This document shows positions 17,053 to 27,211 of a DNA stretch of 64,000 nucleotides, piece after piece (positions within the stretch are counted from its first letter, which is position 1; every line of letters begins with the position of its first letter). The notes beneath the pieces are model-generated. The model saw only the letters and a list, made by a program, of their open reading frames with translations, was not told the DNA's origin and made no database searches. Origin of the DNA: Rossellomorea aquimaris (GTDB lineage: Bacteria; Bacillota; Bacilli; Bacillales; Fictibacillaceae); assembly GCA_020524245.1 (NCBI GenBank), contig JAIVLN010000007.1:81643-145642 (forward strand). Direction: 5' to 3'. A program made the position numbers and the translations under genes.

Positions 17053-17820
17053 TCAACTCTTCAATTCGGGGTTGCTAACAGGAGTAAAACTATATCCCTT
17101 TGCTCCTCTGTGTTGAATACTAAAGAATTGTTCATATTTGTAACCCTCTATATCCTCATATGAAAAAATAAATTTGTAATTACCTTCTGGCCAACCGCTA
17201 TCAAATAAGACAGGCAAAATAACGCTTTCTCCTGGAGCCAGAGTAAAAGGCGGAGAGAGATCTTCGTTTTCTAACTGTAACTGAGTTTTACTTGATAGAG
17301 AAGGACCTTTTTGAGTTATTTGAAGTCTAATAAAATTAATTTCCGTTGCTATTAATCTTGTTACGTGACTCTCTTTGACTTCTTCGGTACCTTGTTCAAT
17401 TGGAACGTGATACTTTTTAGGTAGTTGAGAAGAAATTAATGTATCATTTGGAGATAAAGTGATAAAAGTATTTGGTGGTTGGAGCTTAGTTTTATGTAAC
17501 TCTTTATCTTTATCATTTAAAATTAATACGTCAATAAAAGGCATATGTGCCAACCTGGCTCGTTTTTCTTGGTGATTCAGAATTTTTTCATTTTGCTTAA
17601 TGACTTTTTGATTTTGTAATAATGTTAGTACTACTGCAGTTAGAGTTGCAACACCCCCAAGATAGCTTCCCCAAAAAGCTAACCATTCTTTGTTACCTAA
17701 ATTTGCTGCGGTTTTTACCTCACCATTAAGAAAAAATAAATTAAGGACCCATGGCGTAAAAATAATTAGTGTTATGATAGGAACAATAAACCACCCGTAA
17801 CTCCTAAAGAAATTTTGCAT
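17053..17820 (-). CDS. Two-TM membrane protein, 255 aa
   Basis: The start at 17820 is chosen for the GGATGGT site before it. Two N-terminal membrane segments (about 8-28 and 48-68) are followed by a coiled stretch (NQKVIKQNEKIL) and a beta-rich cytoplasmic domain. Such a layout occurs in membrane-anchored proteins of unknown role. It is divergent from leader copy 3. Confidence 0.65.
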   Translation of the reverse strand: MQNFFRSYGWFIVPIITLIIFTPWVLNLFFLNGEVKTAANLGNKEWLAFWGSYLGGVATLTAVVLTLLQNQKVIKQNEKILNHQEKRARLAHMPFIDVLILNDKDKELHKTKLQPPNTFITLSPNDTLISSQLPKKYHVPIEQGTEEVKESHVTRLIATEINFIRLQITQKGPSLSSKTQLQLENEDLSPPFTLAPGESVILPVLFDSGWPEGNYKFIFSYEDIEGYKYEQFFSIQHRGAKGYSFTPVSNPELKS

Positions 17821-17919
17821 AGTACCATCCTTTTTTATTTCGTGTTTTATGTTCAAAAAATAACGTTTAATGAATTAATCATAGTACAGTTTAATAAGCA
17901 TTCAAAGCAAGAAATTATC

Positions 17920-18087
17920 TTGTAATGATAAAGTAAGACAGGTATAATAGACCTATAGTTTTTACCATTTCTTTCTTTTTTGTGCGGCCGCATTAATGGT
18001 CAGCAGACTGATTAACTAACTAGTAACGACCCCCAGGGTTGATGTTTGATACACAAATTGTGTGTCCATTAACCTTGGGGGTTTTTT
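17920..18087 (+). ncRNA. Repeated attenuator-like leader, copy 3 (with promoter)
   Basis: Strong promoter TTGTAA (17920-17925), 17 nt, TATAAT (17943-17948). Hairpin 1 (17983-18005) is TGC-GGCC / GGTC-A-GCA with a longer loop. The terminator hairpin pairs 18029-18040 with 18071-18082 (12 bp), with T's to 18087. The alternative fold is ACCC/GGGT at 18029-18039. It heads the ArdC-like and helicase genes. Confidence 0.8.
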
Positions 18088-18118
18088 GCGTTCTATAACC
18101 TCATATGTGTGTCCAAAG

Positions 18119-18160
18119 CGAGAATCTGCAAAGAGTAACTTTGCCTGTTCTCGTTTTTTT
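18119..18160 (+). terminator. Second leader terminator behind copy 3
   Basis: CGAGAA pairs with TTCTCG, inner GCAAAG with CTTTGC, followed by seven T. It lies between leader copy 3 and the ArdC-like start, so the operon must pass two terminators. Confidence 0.75.
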
Positions 18161-18193
18161 ATATAGATAAAACTCAATTGAAAGGGTGTTTTC

Positions 18194-19081
18194 ATGGCAA
18201 AGTCCAAATGGAAGAGGAAGCCGAAAGTATCACAGAAAGAGCATGTAGAAAAGTTGGTAAAGCAGCTTGATGAAGGTGTAGAAAGTTTTCAGTATGATCC
18301 AGAAGAATTCAAGATCTATCTGAGAATGAAGGCATTAATGCCGAATTATAGCTTTCGAAATCTCCTCGTTGCTAAAGCACAACTATCTCATGCCTCTTAC
18401 ATTGCTCCAATGTCTAAGTGGAACAATTTAGACCGGAGAGTAACTAAGGGTGAGACAGCTATTCGTATCTTTAAGCCTTACTTTAAAAAGGTCAAGAATG
18501 AGGAAGGCGAAGAAGAAATGAAATTTATCCGCTGGATAACTGTACCGGTATTTGATGTTTCTCAAACACATGGAGCACCATTGCCAATCGATGAATTAAA
18601 GATTGAGCTTGAAGGTGATTGTCCAGAAGCGCGCGAGATTCTAAAACTGGTAGAAACCATTGCGGATTGTCCCATTTATTACGAAAAAATCAAGAGTGGT
18701 GCAAAAGGCTTTTACCGTCCTAGTGAACACAGCATAACCATTTCCAATGAGTTATCGACTAACCATCAGGCAAAGACAGCGGTACATGAGTATGTACATA
18801 GTGTTTGCCACGGGTTAGGAGATAAAAGCTCTCGAAAGGAACAGGAAGTGGTTGCAGAAGGTTGTGCTTTTGTTGTGTGTAGCTATTTTGGTTTAGACAC
18901 TTCGGATTACTCATTCCGATATGTGAAAGGCTGGGCTGATGGTGATGACGACGCACTCATGAAATATGGTTCTCAAATTTGTGATGAGTCTCAAAAGATC
19001 ATCAAGAAGTTTGAAGCTCATATGCCTAAAGAATCAAGACGTATTCATGTAGAGAGTGATGAAAAAGAAGATGCAGCATAA
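18194..19081 (+). CDS. ArdC-like antirestriction protein with metallopeptidase
   Basis: 295 aa. The N-terminal region with SFRNLLVAKAQ and MSKWNNLDRRVTKGETAIRIFKP is the ArdC ssDNA-binding domain (DUF1738). The C-terminal half carries HEYVH at residues 198-202 and a downstream glutamate, a zinc metallopeptidase motif. Plasmid ArdC proteins protect incoming single-stranded DNA from restriction. The start follows TTGAAAGGGTG. The helicase follows. Confidence 0.85.
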   Translation: MAKSKWKRKPKVSQKEHVEKLVKQLDEGVESFQYDPEEFKIYLRMKALMPNYSFRNLLVAKAQLSHASYIAPMSKWNNLDRRVTKGETAIRIFKPYFKKVKNEEGEEEMKFIRWITVPVFDVSQTHGAPLPIDELKIELEGDCPEAREILKLVETIADCPIYYEKIKSGAKGFYRPSEHSITISNELSTNHQAKTAVHEYVHSVCHGLGDKSSRKEQEVVAEGCAFVVCSYFGLDTSDYSFRYVKGWADGDDDALMKYGSQICDESQKIIKKFEAHMPKESRRIHVESDEKEDAA

Positions 19082-19097
19082 TTAAGGTGTAGAAACG

Positions 19098-19111
19098 CGA
19101 ACAAATGTTCG
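19098..19111 (+). promoter_or_regulatory. LexA (SOS) box
   Basis: CGAACAAATGTTCG fits the Bacillus LexA/DinR consensus CGAACRNRYGTTCG at every position. It lies just upstream of TATAAT (19113-19118), so LexA would block that promoter. The helicase start used here (19207) is downstream. Confidence 0.7.
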
Positions 19112-19127
19112 ATATAATTGACATATT

Positions 19128-19206
19128 AAGGGAGGTGTATCCCTATCTTTTGACTGATAGGGTGCGCTTAAAGCCCTATTTATGTCATGTGGATAGGGTA
19201 GCAATC
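19128..19206 (+). promoter_or_regulatory. Second-type leader with alternating G/C arms (copy B)
   Basis: The arms are AAGGGAGG (19128-19135), TATCCCTATC (19138-19147), GATAGGGT (19156-19163), CCCTAT (19174-19179) and the start-proximal ATAGGG (19193-19198). Arms two and three pair over 7 bp; arms four and five also pair and would cover the weak ribosome binding site of the ATG at 19207. Same order as at 5668 and 57958. Confidence 0.55.
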
Positions 19207-20911
19207 ATGAGTGTAGCAGTAGCGAACACAGAGATTAAAAAGACGGATTGGTCGTTTAAGGAAACGGAAGAATGTCCAAAAATGCTAGAAGTTTATCTCG
19301 AACAAGCCTATCAGAACGCTTTTTGTTTTGCGTTAGCTTGCGAGGAACCTGAACGGCAATGGCAAAATCCCAAAATTCTTATGACGATCATTGGCGGAAA
19401 TGATAGTACACTCCAAGCTATTAAAGCAACGATAGATAGTGGCTATAGCGGTGTATCTTATGGGCATGGCAAGAAAACGCTAACCGAATACGAATTCACT
19501 CGAGAATTCCAGTTGGAATCTGAAAAAGGGAAGTATGAGAAGTTCTCTATGACCATCAATTCCAACAGAAAAGCGGTTGCTATTGTTCATGAAGATGTAC
19601 TTAGCGGTAATGGTTACATCCTCAGCTTTGATGGTGATGATGCAGAAGAAGTTCGAAAAGTTCTTGGTGGTGGAAACTACGGTCTCAATGTCCTGCCTGA
19701 ATGGAAAGAGGTTGTATTTCACGAGTTGCTTGATCGTGGTCACCTAGAATATGTAGAGCTTTATGCTGACTCAGGAATTTTCCCAGCTGGACTTAAACTC
19801 ATGAAATTGACACTGGAAGAAGAAGAAGCGGACCTGATGATTTCGGAATTGATCAAGTTGAAAAAGCTGAGATTCCCGAAAGATGGTACAGGTAAAGCAC
19901 TTGAAGATGTCGATTCTCTAACGGATTACATGCAAGATTATTCGCATGTCATGATGGAAAAGCTCTCAAATGAGATCTCTCCAACACATAATCCGATAGA
20001 AGATGGCGTATCTGAAATGTTTGATGCTTACAAACGTCCGTTATTCCCAGTTCAAGGACATGTCGCAACAGCTGTAGCCAAACGTCTTCAGAAACAGAAG
20101 TCCGTTATTATTCAAGGTGAAATGAGTACTGGTAAAAGTGCAATGATGACCGCGATTGCGGATGCAGTTAACCGTATGAAGAGGAAGGATGGGTACTTTG
20201 CTTGTTTAATGGTCCCACCATCTCTAACCAAGAAATGGGCGACTGAAGAAATTCATTTCCTACTCCCAGAAGCTAAGGTATACAACATCAGCAGCACAAA
20301 GCAGTTGATTGATTTCCATACCAATTGGGTGAAGAACGGTAGGAAGAAACCGAAAGTCCCTACATTCTTTGTTGTCGCTTTTACGACCATGCGTGGAGAT
20401 TGTAGCTTAGAACCAGCTGTTGATTTCACTTATAAACGTACAAATAAACAGATTGAGAATGAATCCGCACCTTACAAAGCGGGCTACTATTGTCCGGAGT
20501 GTGGATTGCCACTTCAAGTCATTGAAGATAAATCCACACAAACCAATGAACAAGGTGAGGAAGTAGAAGTCCTTACAAAGAGGGTTATGCAAGAAATCGA
20601 ATTCGGTAAGCACAGACGAATCCGAAACTCGAAGGATCCTGCAAATGCATTTTGTACAGAATGTCATGCGAATTTATGGACCAAGCGGGTACCTACTCGA
20701 TATTCATCATTTAAGGAATGGGCAAAGCATGAAAGGAAAATCGTCCATGCTCTGAAGGATGAGAATACTCGACTGGTTAAACATATTCAATCCACTCAAA
20801 AAGAGTTGCCAAAAGCTTCTGGAAAGCCGAGAAGAACAGCAACCATCGAGTACATTCGTCGTAAAATGAAATCTTTCTTTGATATTTCAATTATCGATGA
20901 AGTCCATGAGT
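19207..20911 (+). CDS. SNF2-like DNA helicase, exon 1 (interrupted by group II intron)
   Basis: Codons 1-568 of a predicted 1116-aa helicase, plus the first base of codon 569. The Walker A motif GEMSTGKS is at residues 304-311. The exon ends at IIDEVHE (564-568), the DExH Walker B motif. A CxxC zinc-finger-like part (about 425-500) lies between. I use the ATG at 19207, after the LexA-linked promoter and leader; an upstream ATG at 19105 is in frame but sits inside the LexA box. The second exon starts at 23507. Confidence 0.8.
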
Positions 20912-23506
20912 GTGTGAAACGTTGCCATATAAGTAATCATGCGACTACGAAATTGGCTGCCTAACTTATAGGTATAACTGATAAACAGAGATTGGGAATG
21001 AATACTCTCATGCTGAGTTTGAAACCAATCACCTAATACTCCTACATGCTTTCCCTATTGATAGATAGAGTTAGTTTGAAGCTAGGTGAAGTCGGCTGAA
21101 CTTATTCTAAGTCTTTACTGATAAGAATAAGGATAGGCCGGGGTGCTACAAAATATCCAAGGTGAGAATGTCTCATGTGAGACTGACGAATTCACGAATG
21201 TACGGGCCTAGAGAACTTACCATTTGGGAAACCTTATGGACCGTAATTTCTGCGGGGTGAGATACCGATTAGTAAGACTGTTCGTTATGAAAATCGGGAT
21301 AGTTGGCTATGAAACTATAAGGCTCACAGGTCTAAAGTGAACACCTAAAGGTATATGTAAAGCTACTGTTTATCGGAACGTTGGAAGCAACAAACTTCTA
21401 CACCAAACACCTATCAGTGGGAAGGTCGCTATAAGTTCCTCTGGAGCGAAATGCGTTTGCTGTTGTGAAAGTAGGGTCACAGTACTGTTGAAACTATGGA
21501 AACATAGTGGAGGGATAGGCCCAAGTCTAATGAATAACATGGCTAATTCGGTAGAGTTGCGGTTCATCTTTCGGGTAAGAAGGTGAGCAATATCAACAAA
21601 GGAGTTGATAAACACCGATGAGCGCAACGTCTTCACGAAACAATCATTACTATGATTTCGTAGAAGTTCAAAAGAACCTCTACTCTCAAAGTAAGGGTGG
21701 AAAAACCAACTTCAATGGATTGTTAGAAATAATTCTGTCAGAAAGAAACATTATGCTTGCATACAGAAACATCAAATCTAACTCTGGTGCGAAAACCAAA
21801 GGAACAGATGGTTACAACATCATTAATCTAGCGGAAAAAGAACGTGAGGTTTTCATTAAGGAGATAAGAAACTCCGTCTTTAATTACAAACCGAGAGCAG
21901 TCAAAAGAGTTTGGATTCCTAAATCAAATGGTAAGAAACGACCCTTAGGAATTCCTACTATAAAAGATAGACTGATTCAGCAGATGTTCTTACAAGTGCT
22001 TGAGCCTATATGTGATGCTAAGTTCTATGCTCATTCATATGGTTTTAGACCTATAAGGACTACAAGACACGCTGTTGCTAGAGTTCAAACTCTAATAAAT
22101 ATCAGCAAACTTCACTATACAGTGGACGTTGATATTAAGAGCTTTTTCGATAACGTGAATCATACCCTGCTGATTAAACAACTCTGGAATATCGGAATTA
22201 AGGACAAAAGAGTTCTCTCTGTAGTTAGTAAGATGTTAAAAGCACCTATAAAGGGCGAGGGAATACCACGAAAAGGTGTACCTCAAGGGGGAATTCTATC
22301 TCCTCTCCTTTCCAACATCGTTCTCAATGACTTAGATCAATGGGTAGCTAATCAATGGGAAACTTTTGAAACCAAACGAACCTATGCTGGTAATGATGTA
22401 AAGATCACGAACCTAAAAAGAGCCTCCAATCTCAAAGAAGGATATATTGTCAGATATGCTGATGACTTTCGCATTATGGCGAGGAATAGCAAGACAGCAT
22501 ATAAATGGTTTCATGCAGTCAGAGGATACCTCAAAGACCGTCTGAAACTTGATATATCACCGGAGAAATCTAAGGTTGTAAATCTTAGAAAGAAAAGCTC
22601 AGAATTTCTTGGTTTTAAAATCAAAGCCGTACCAAAGAGAAAGAAATACGTTGCAAAAACAAATGTTTCTAACTCTAACAGGAAACAAATCATTGAGAGG
22701 TTGAAGAGTTTAATCAAAAACTTACAAAAGCATCCTACTCCGGAAAACGTCAGAAAGTTCAATGCAACTGTTCTTGGCACACATCAATTCTTCAAGTATG
22801 CCACACATGTTGTTAAAGACTTTGGCGATATAGAGTATAGGCTGCTCAAAACGTTAAGAACTCGATTGCATAAAGTAGCAAAGTATGGATATCCAATAGT
22901 AGGGAAGAACGCGACTTATAGAAAGTTTTATAAAGTCACTAGGAAAACTTACCGTTTCGGTGAAAATGACCACCTATTTCCTATAGGTGATATCAAAACC
23001 ACCTCTAACTTTAATTTTTCCCAATCACAAAACCCATATGATAACAAAAACCATTTCAAATGGGATACAGAAATTATCAAATTGATGAAATCTAAACTCC
23101 CAAACAGAACTGTTGAGTATATGGATAATAGACTTTCCGTTTACTCCAAACAGAAGGGGAAATGTGCAGTGACTACAAACATACTCTTCGCAGAGGATGT
23201 GAACTGTCACCACATCACCCCCTCAGAACTCAATGGTACTGATGAATTCAGTAATCTCGTTATCATTCATAAGGACATCCATAGGCTAATCCATGCTACT
23301 AAACAAGAAACAATCGACAAATATATGAGACTGCTCAACTTGAGTAAAGCTCAACTTAACAAAATAAATAAATATAGAAGTCTTTGTAAACTCGAAAAAT
23401 TAGCTGTGTCTTAGTTAGATGGAGCGCCGTATGAATCGAAAGATTCACGTACGGTGCAGAGCGGGGGAAAAGGTGGAGATAACTTCAAAACCTTACCTAT
23501 CGCTAT
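20912..23506 (+). mobile_element. Group II intron inserted in the helicase gene
   Basis: 2595 nt. The 5' end is GTGTG, the usual GUGYG start. The 3' end has domain V at about 23422-23457, with the AGC triad and a GAAA loop, and ends CGCTAT. Exact excision joins codon T|TG to give HE-L-KGGNTAQG, restoring the helicase frame (1705 + 1646 nt, divisible by three). The reverse transcriptase lies in domain IV. It is inserted in the conserved DEVH motif, a very constrained site. Confidence 0.9.
21618..23414 (+). CDS. ltrA: Group II intron reverse transcriptase/maturase with HNH endonuclease
   Basis: 598 aa. Reverse transcriptase blocks include GIPTIKDRLIQQ, HSYGFRP, VDVDIKSFFDNVNH, PQGGILSPLL and the catalytic YADD. 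The maturase X domain follows. The C-terminal HNH domain (about 515-565) shows CAVTTN, HHITP, NLVIIHKDIHRLIH. All parts are intact, so retrohoming ability is plausible. It is needed for splicing of the helicase RNA. Confidence 0.95.
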   Translation: MSATSSRNNHYYDFVEVQKNLYSQSKGGKTNFNGLLEIILSERNIMLAYRNIKSNSGAKTKGTDGYNIINLAEKEREVFIKEIRNSVFNYKPRAVKRVWIPKSNGKKRPLGIPTIKDRLIQQMFLQVLEPICDAKFYAHSYGFRPIRTTRHAVARVQTLINISKLHYTVDVDIKSFFDNVNHTLLIKQLWNIGIKDKRVLSVVSKMLKAPIKGEGIPRKGVPQGGILSPLLSNIVLNDLDQWVANQWETFETKRTYAGNDVKITNLKRASNLKEGYIVRYADDFRIMARNSKTAYKWFHAVRGYLKDRLKLDISPEKSKVVNLRKKSSEFLGFKIKAVPKRKKYVAKTNVSNSNRKQIIERLKSLIKNLQKHPTPENVRKFNATVLGTHQFFKYATHVVKDFGDIEYRLLKTLRTRLHKVAKYGYPIVGKNATYRKFYKVTRKTYRFGENDHLFPIGDIKTTSNFNFSQSQNPYDNKNHFKWDTEIIKLMKSKLPNRTVEYMDNRLSVYSKQKGKCAVTTNILFAEDVNCHHITPSELNGTDEFSNLVIIHKDIHRLIHATKQETIDKYMRLLNLSKAQLNKINKYRSLCKLEKLAVS

Positions 23507-25152
23507 TGAAAGGTGGTAACACTGCTCAAGGGAATTCCCTGGGGAGTCTAGCTGCCGCTTCTAAGAAGGTTGTAGCTGGTACTGGAACTCTGTTTGGTGG
23601 GAAAGCCGAAGATGTTTATTACCTCCTATGGAGATTATTCCCGAACGTAATGGTGGATGCAGGATTCAAGTATTCCGAGGTTAACAAGTGGAACCAAGAG
23701 TTCGGAAACATTGAAACGACGATCACTGATTACGACGGCGGAAACATTAATAGCAATAAGCAATCTAGAGGAGGAACCAAACGGACTCAAAAAGTCATGC
23801 CAGGTATATCACCATTTGTTTTCGGTAAATTCCTTATTCAGAATACAGTTCTGGTTCGATTAACAGATGTATGGCCAGACCCGGTAGAACTTGTCAATGT
23901 TCCTACAATATTAGTGGACATGGATGAAGATCTTCGGAACACCTACCATCACATGGAATCGACTTTTGAAAATGCTATTGATAGCCATTCGGAAGGATAC
24001 AAATTGTATCTACCGTACACGGATACAGGTGTTGCATTTCCAGACAACCCTTTCACATTCCCATCCTTTGAGTTGAAATTGGATAGCGGAAACAGGGAAC
24101 TAATCTGGACGCCAGAGCATTTGAGCCAAGAACGTATATTGCCAAAGGAAAAGAAACTACAAGAGTTAGTTCAAACCGAAATCAGTGAAAACCGGGCATC
24201 TATCATTTACGTCCGCGACACAGGTTCTACTAAAAAGGAGAGAGATATCCAGCCTCGACTGAAAAAAGTGCTTGAGCAGGTAGATGGAGCGAAAGTGGCC
24301 ATTCTTAGAACTGGTTCAACCAAAACGGATGAACGTAGTGAATGGTTGAGAAACAAGGTAGAAAGAGAAGGTTACAACGTCATTATCGTATCCACGAAGC
24401 TAGTGAAAGTTGGACTTGACCTACTTTGTACACCGACATTGATTTTCTATCAGTTCGATTGGTCTCTGTTCACGATGAACCAGGCAGCAAGAAGAGCTTG
24501 GCGAATCGGTCAGACCGAAGAATGTCGATTGTTCTACCTAGCTTATCGAGAAACCTTCCAGGAGTCGATGGCACAATTGATGGCTCAGAAGAATAAAGCG
24601 GCACAAGCGTTGAATGGGGATGTCAGCTCAGATGGATTGAATGCCATGTTAGGGGATGAAGGTGACCTTCAAACCATGCTGATTAAATCCATTAAGAACG
24701 GAGAGAAGTTGAAAGGAAGCACGGAAGAGTGGGTGGCTACAACTTCGGATCGAGCGCGGGAACTCCTGCAAGGTATCGGTAAGAAGAAACGGACTGTAAA
24801 AGATCAGTTAGTAGCATGGGCAACTCAACATATGACTTCTGAATCAACCAAAAACATCTTAATTAAACGTATGAGTGAGATATTGCCACGAATCGAGAAA
24901 GGCATAGTGGATGGTTTTGTTGTTCATAACGGGGTGCTTGAGATTGATTTGGTGAGTGCTTTCGGCATGGAAGATGTAGCAGATGGAGTCGTTCTGGACT
25001 TACTTGTTCCTTCTATACCAGAAGCCGTAAGCCAATCTGAACCCGACTGGGATTCAGTTACACTATTCGAAGTCAAATCAGGTAAATCCAAAGGACGCAA
25101 GACTAAAAACAAAGCTGTTGAAGGTCAAATGGGCTTTGACTTATTTGCTTAA
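23507..25152 (+). CDS. SNF2-like DNA helicase, exon 2
   Basis: Begins inside codon 569 and continues KGGNTAQGNSLGSLA. VVAGTGTLFGG is helicase motif III-like. The C-terminal helicase lobe has IVSTKLVKVGLDLL, then QAARRAWRIGQTEECRLFYL, the SNF2-family motif VI (R..R.GQ). The tail carries a conserved acidic region. The product remodels or unwinds DNA using ATP; its partner on the plasmid is unknown. Frame and splice join agree exactly. Confidence 0.85.
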
Positions 25153-25175
25153 ACAATGAGGGAGGAAATTAGTTA

Positions 25176-26048
25176 ATGTACTCTGTGACAATTTCATTTG
25201 TAGGATTGATGATTGTGATCTATCTGATTACAGAATGGTACCAATATGAATCAATGCTCTTTTGGGTTGACCTTTATGAAGAGGAAGAGGGACACGAAGT
25301 GAAGTGGACGGTTGTTAACGAAGAAAAGCCGACAGATAGCTCACTCATTAATTACGGTGAACTATACGGAGATGAAGCAAAACAAATTGTACAAAAAAGG
25401 AAAGCTAGTATTCAAGTCAGCAATATTGAAGGAACAGAGGCCGAAGGGCTTCTGTCCTCCCTTCAAAAAGAACTTGATACAGCAGACTTAGATGAAGAGA
25501 TGCTTGATTCTACAAGAGAAGATACAAGTGCTAATCAAGCTCGAACAGAGTATCTACAATCCACTTTGAACTCGATTGCAGAAAACGGAACACAGTCTGA
25601 AAACCTTGAAGATATGGTCATGATGCAACATGAACTTTATCAGCTGCAAAATCGTCAAGCTGATTTGAATCAACTAGAAAAAGATTATGGACAATTCTTC
25701 CAAACAGATGAATCCAACAGCTTTAATGATGAAGACGTGTTGAAGATTGAGGATATGGATGTTCCGAAGGTAGATTGCGAGAAAAAGCGTTACGCAACCG
25801 CTTTAATTACTGACAATGAGTTAGGAGAACAACGGTGGAGAGGTAAAGTCGTAGGAAAAGAAGGAGAGTTCATTCATTTCTTTGATGGTTCTAAAAGAGC
25901 ATGGATATATGCAGGCTCTAAGAAGAACTCCATCTCAATAGGGGATGAACTGCTTTTGGATGTATACCGAGATCCGGACGAGATTACGATAGAAAACCTT
26001 TTTCGTCTTAAAAGACCTGAAGCGGTAGCTGTAGCACAAGCAAATTAA
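25176..26048 (+). CDS. Membrane-anchored protein, 290 aa
   Basis: One N-terminal membrane segment (about 4-22), then an acidic, coiled middle (about 60-190), then a beta-rich C-terminal module (VVGKEGEFIHFFDGSKRAWIY). GGGAGGAAATT precedes the ATG. No family recognised. It is 23 nt after the helicase and probably in the same operon. Confidence 0.6.
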   Translation: MYSVTISFVGLMIVIYLITEWYQYESMLFWVDLYEEEEGHEVKWTVVNEEKPTDSSLINYGELYGDEAKQIVQKRKASIQVSNIEGTEAEGLLSSLQKELDTADLDEEMLDSTREDTSANQARTEYLQSTLNSIAENGTQSENLEDMVMMQHELYQLQNRQADLNQLEKDYGQFFQTDESNSFNDEDVLKIEDMDVPKVDCEKKRYATALITDNELGEQRWRGKVVGKEGEFIHFFDGSKRAWIYAGSKKNSISIGDELLLDVYRDPDEITIENLFRLKRPEAVAVAQAN

Positions 26049-26064
26049 ACATGGGGTGATGAAT

Positions 26065-26250
26065 ATGAAAGGGCAAATGCTGAACAAAGTCATTAACAAT
26101 GGTGGTCACTTATTTGAAGGAGATTATCTCTACACACGTTCAAATTGTTGTAAGTGTGGAGAGGATTTCGTATTAACGGAACATGATAATCCTGCTCACG
26201 ATGGTCCTCGCGTATTGGAATTTCCAGACGTATGTGACGAATGTCTGTAA
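26065..26250 (+). CDS. Zinc-ribbon-like protein, 61 aa
   Basis: Knuckles CCKCG (about 28-32) and CDEC (about 57-60) suggest a zinc site. GGGGTGAT lies before the ATG. Probably the last gene of the helicase operon. Confidence 0.6.
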   Translation: MKGQMLNKVINNGGHLFEGDYLYTRSNCCKCGEDFVLTEHDNPAHDGPRVLEFPDVCDECL

Positions 26251-26274
26251 GCAGAATATTTAGATATTGTCATT

Positions 26275-26339
26275 GGATACGACTTTTTGTCGTATCCTCC
26301 CTAAAGATGTCGAATAATCGGCATTTTTAGGGAGGATGC
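26275..26339 (+). repeat. Bistable hairpin pair: 9-bp stem and overlapping 21-bp stem
   Basis: GGATACGAC (26275-26283) pairs with GTCGTATCC (26289-26297). The longer stem pairs 26292-26312 with 26319-26339: every one of 21 positions pairs (three G-U), with a 6-nt loop. The shared GTATCC means only one of the two forms at a time. No T run follows directly, so this is not a plain terminator. Confidence 0.75.
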
Positions 26340-26542
26340 CAAAACCCTGTAGTGGAGGTGTTTTTAAGAGATAACTAGGATAATGTACCTAATTCCAATG
26401 TATGACTTATCTGTCAAATTCTCAATTTTTAAGGAAATCTGTCCAATATTATGTATAATTGTGGATGTTAAGTAAAGCAATAGTACCTTTTAAATGTAAT
26501 TCTAATATACTACGCATTTCGAAAAGAACAGGAGGAATTAGT
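26340..26542. other. Intergenic region upstream of 26543
   Basis: About 200 bp with a likely promoter TATAAT at about 26454. No clear RNA structure beyond the hairpins upstream. Confidence 0.4.
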
Positions 26543-27211
26543 ATGATATTAACAGACTCTCAAATCAGCGAACTAGTAAGTAAGACTAAAGACCGACAAA
26601 TATCCGTTCAAAACGTTGAATTCAAGTACAGCCAAAAAACCCAGAAACTTATCATCGATCCAAAGGGTGTAGGAAATATTCCTCATGAAGATGATTTCTA
26701 TGAAAATCTGGAATTTGATTTGTCATGCATGGATACCAGCTGTATCTCAAAAATGGTCAAAAGATTTAACACAGACTTTACCGTAAATAGTGCTGTCTTA
26801 CCCGATGGGACTATGAACTTAGAAAACTTGCAAATGGATATGAACATTACGGTGACTTCAAGACAAAGTATGAATCCTTTACCGCTACTGGAGGACAAGT
26901 TTCAGAGTGTTGCCCCGCTTTTTAAGTATGCAACAAACATAGAGTTCGTTTATAACAAGTACAGACTATGCAACATTAATCTAACATTCAACTTCAATCT
27001 TGATGATGTGAGCTCTCAGCTTGATAAGCCGGGTTATAACCAAACTGTACTAAATCAATGGCTAGCTATCTCTTCACACGTCCTCATGTTATACAAGACG
27101 CAGAATGAAGAAGAACATACTTATTACTGCAATGTACCCATCGTGAAGGGGCAGTTGTGTTTTGAAAACCGAATGGAGTCATTGAGAGGTTACTTCAGCT
27201 ATGGCGTATAA
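26543..27211 (+). CDS. Hypothetical protein, 222 aa
   Basis: The start at 26543 is set by AGGAGG. Beta-rich protein without signal peptide or known domain. It overlaps the next gene by 11 nt, so they are coupled. Confidence 0.6.
   Translation: MILTDSQISELVSKTKDRQISVQNVEFKYSQKTQKLIIDPKGVGNIPHEDDFYENLEFDLSCMDTSCISKMVKRFNTDFTVNSAVLPDGTMNLENLQMDMNITVTSRQSMNPLPLLEDKFQSVAPLFKYATNIEFVYNKYRLCNINLTFNFNLDDVSSQLDKPGYNQTVLNQWLAISSHVLMLYKTQNEEEHTYYCNVPIVKGQLCFENRMESLRGYFSYGV

Noticed and set aside
19105..20964. Helicase as a broken pseudogene
   Set aside because: The interruption has clear group II ends (GTGTG and domain V) and excision restores motif and frame exactly.
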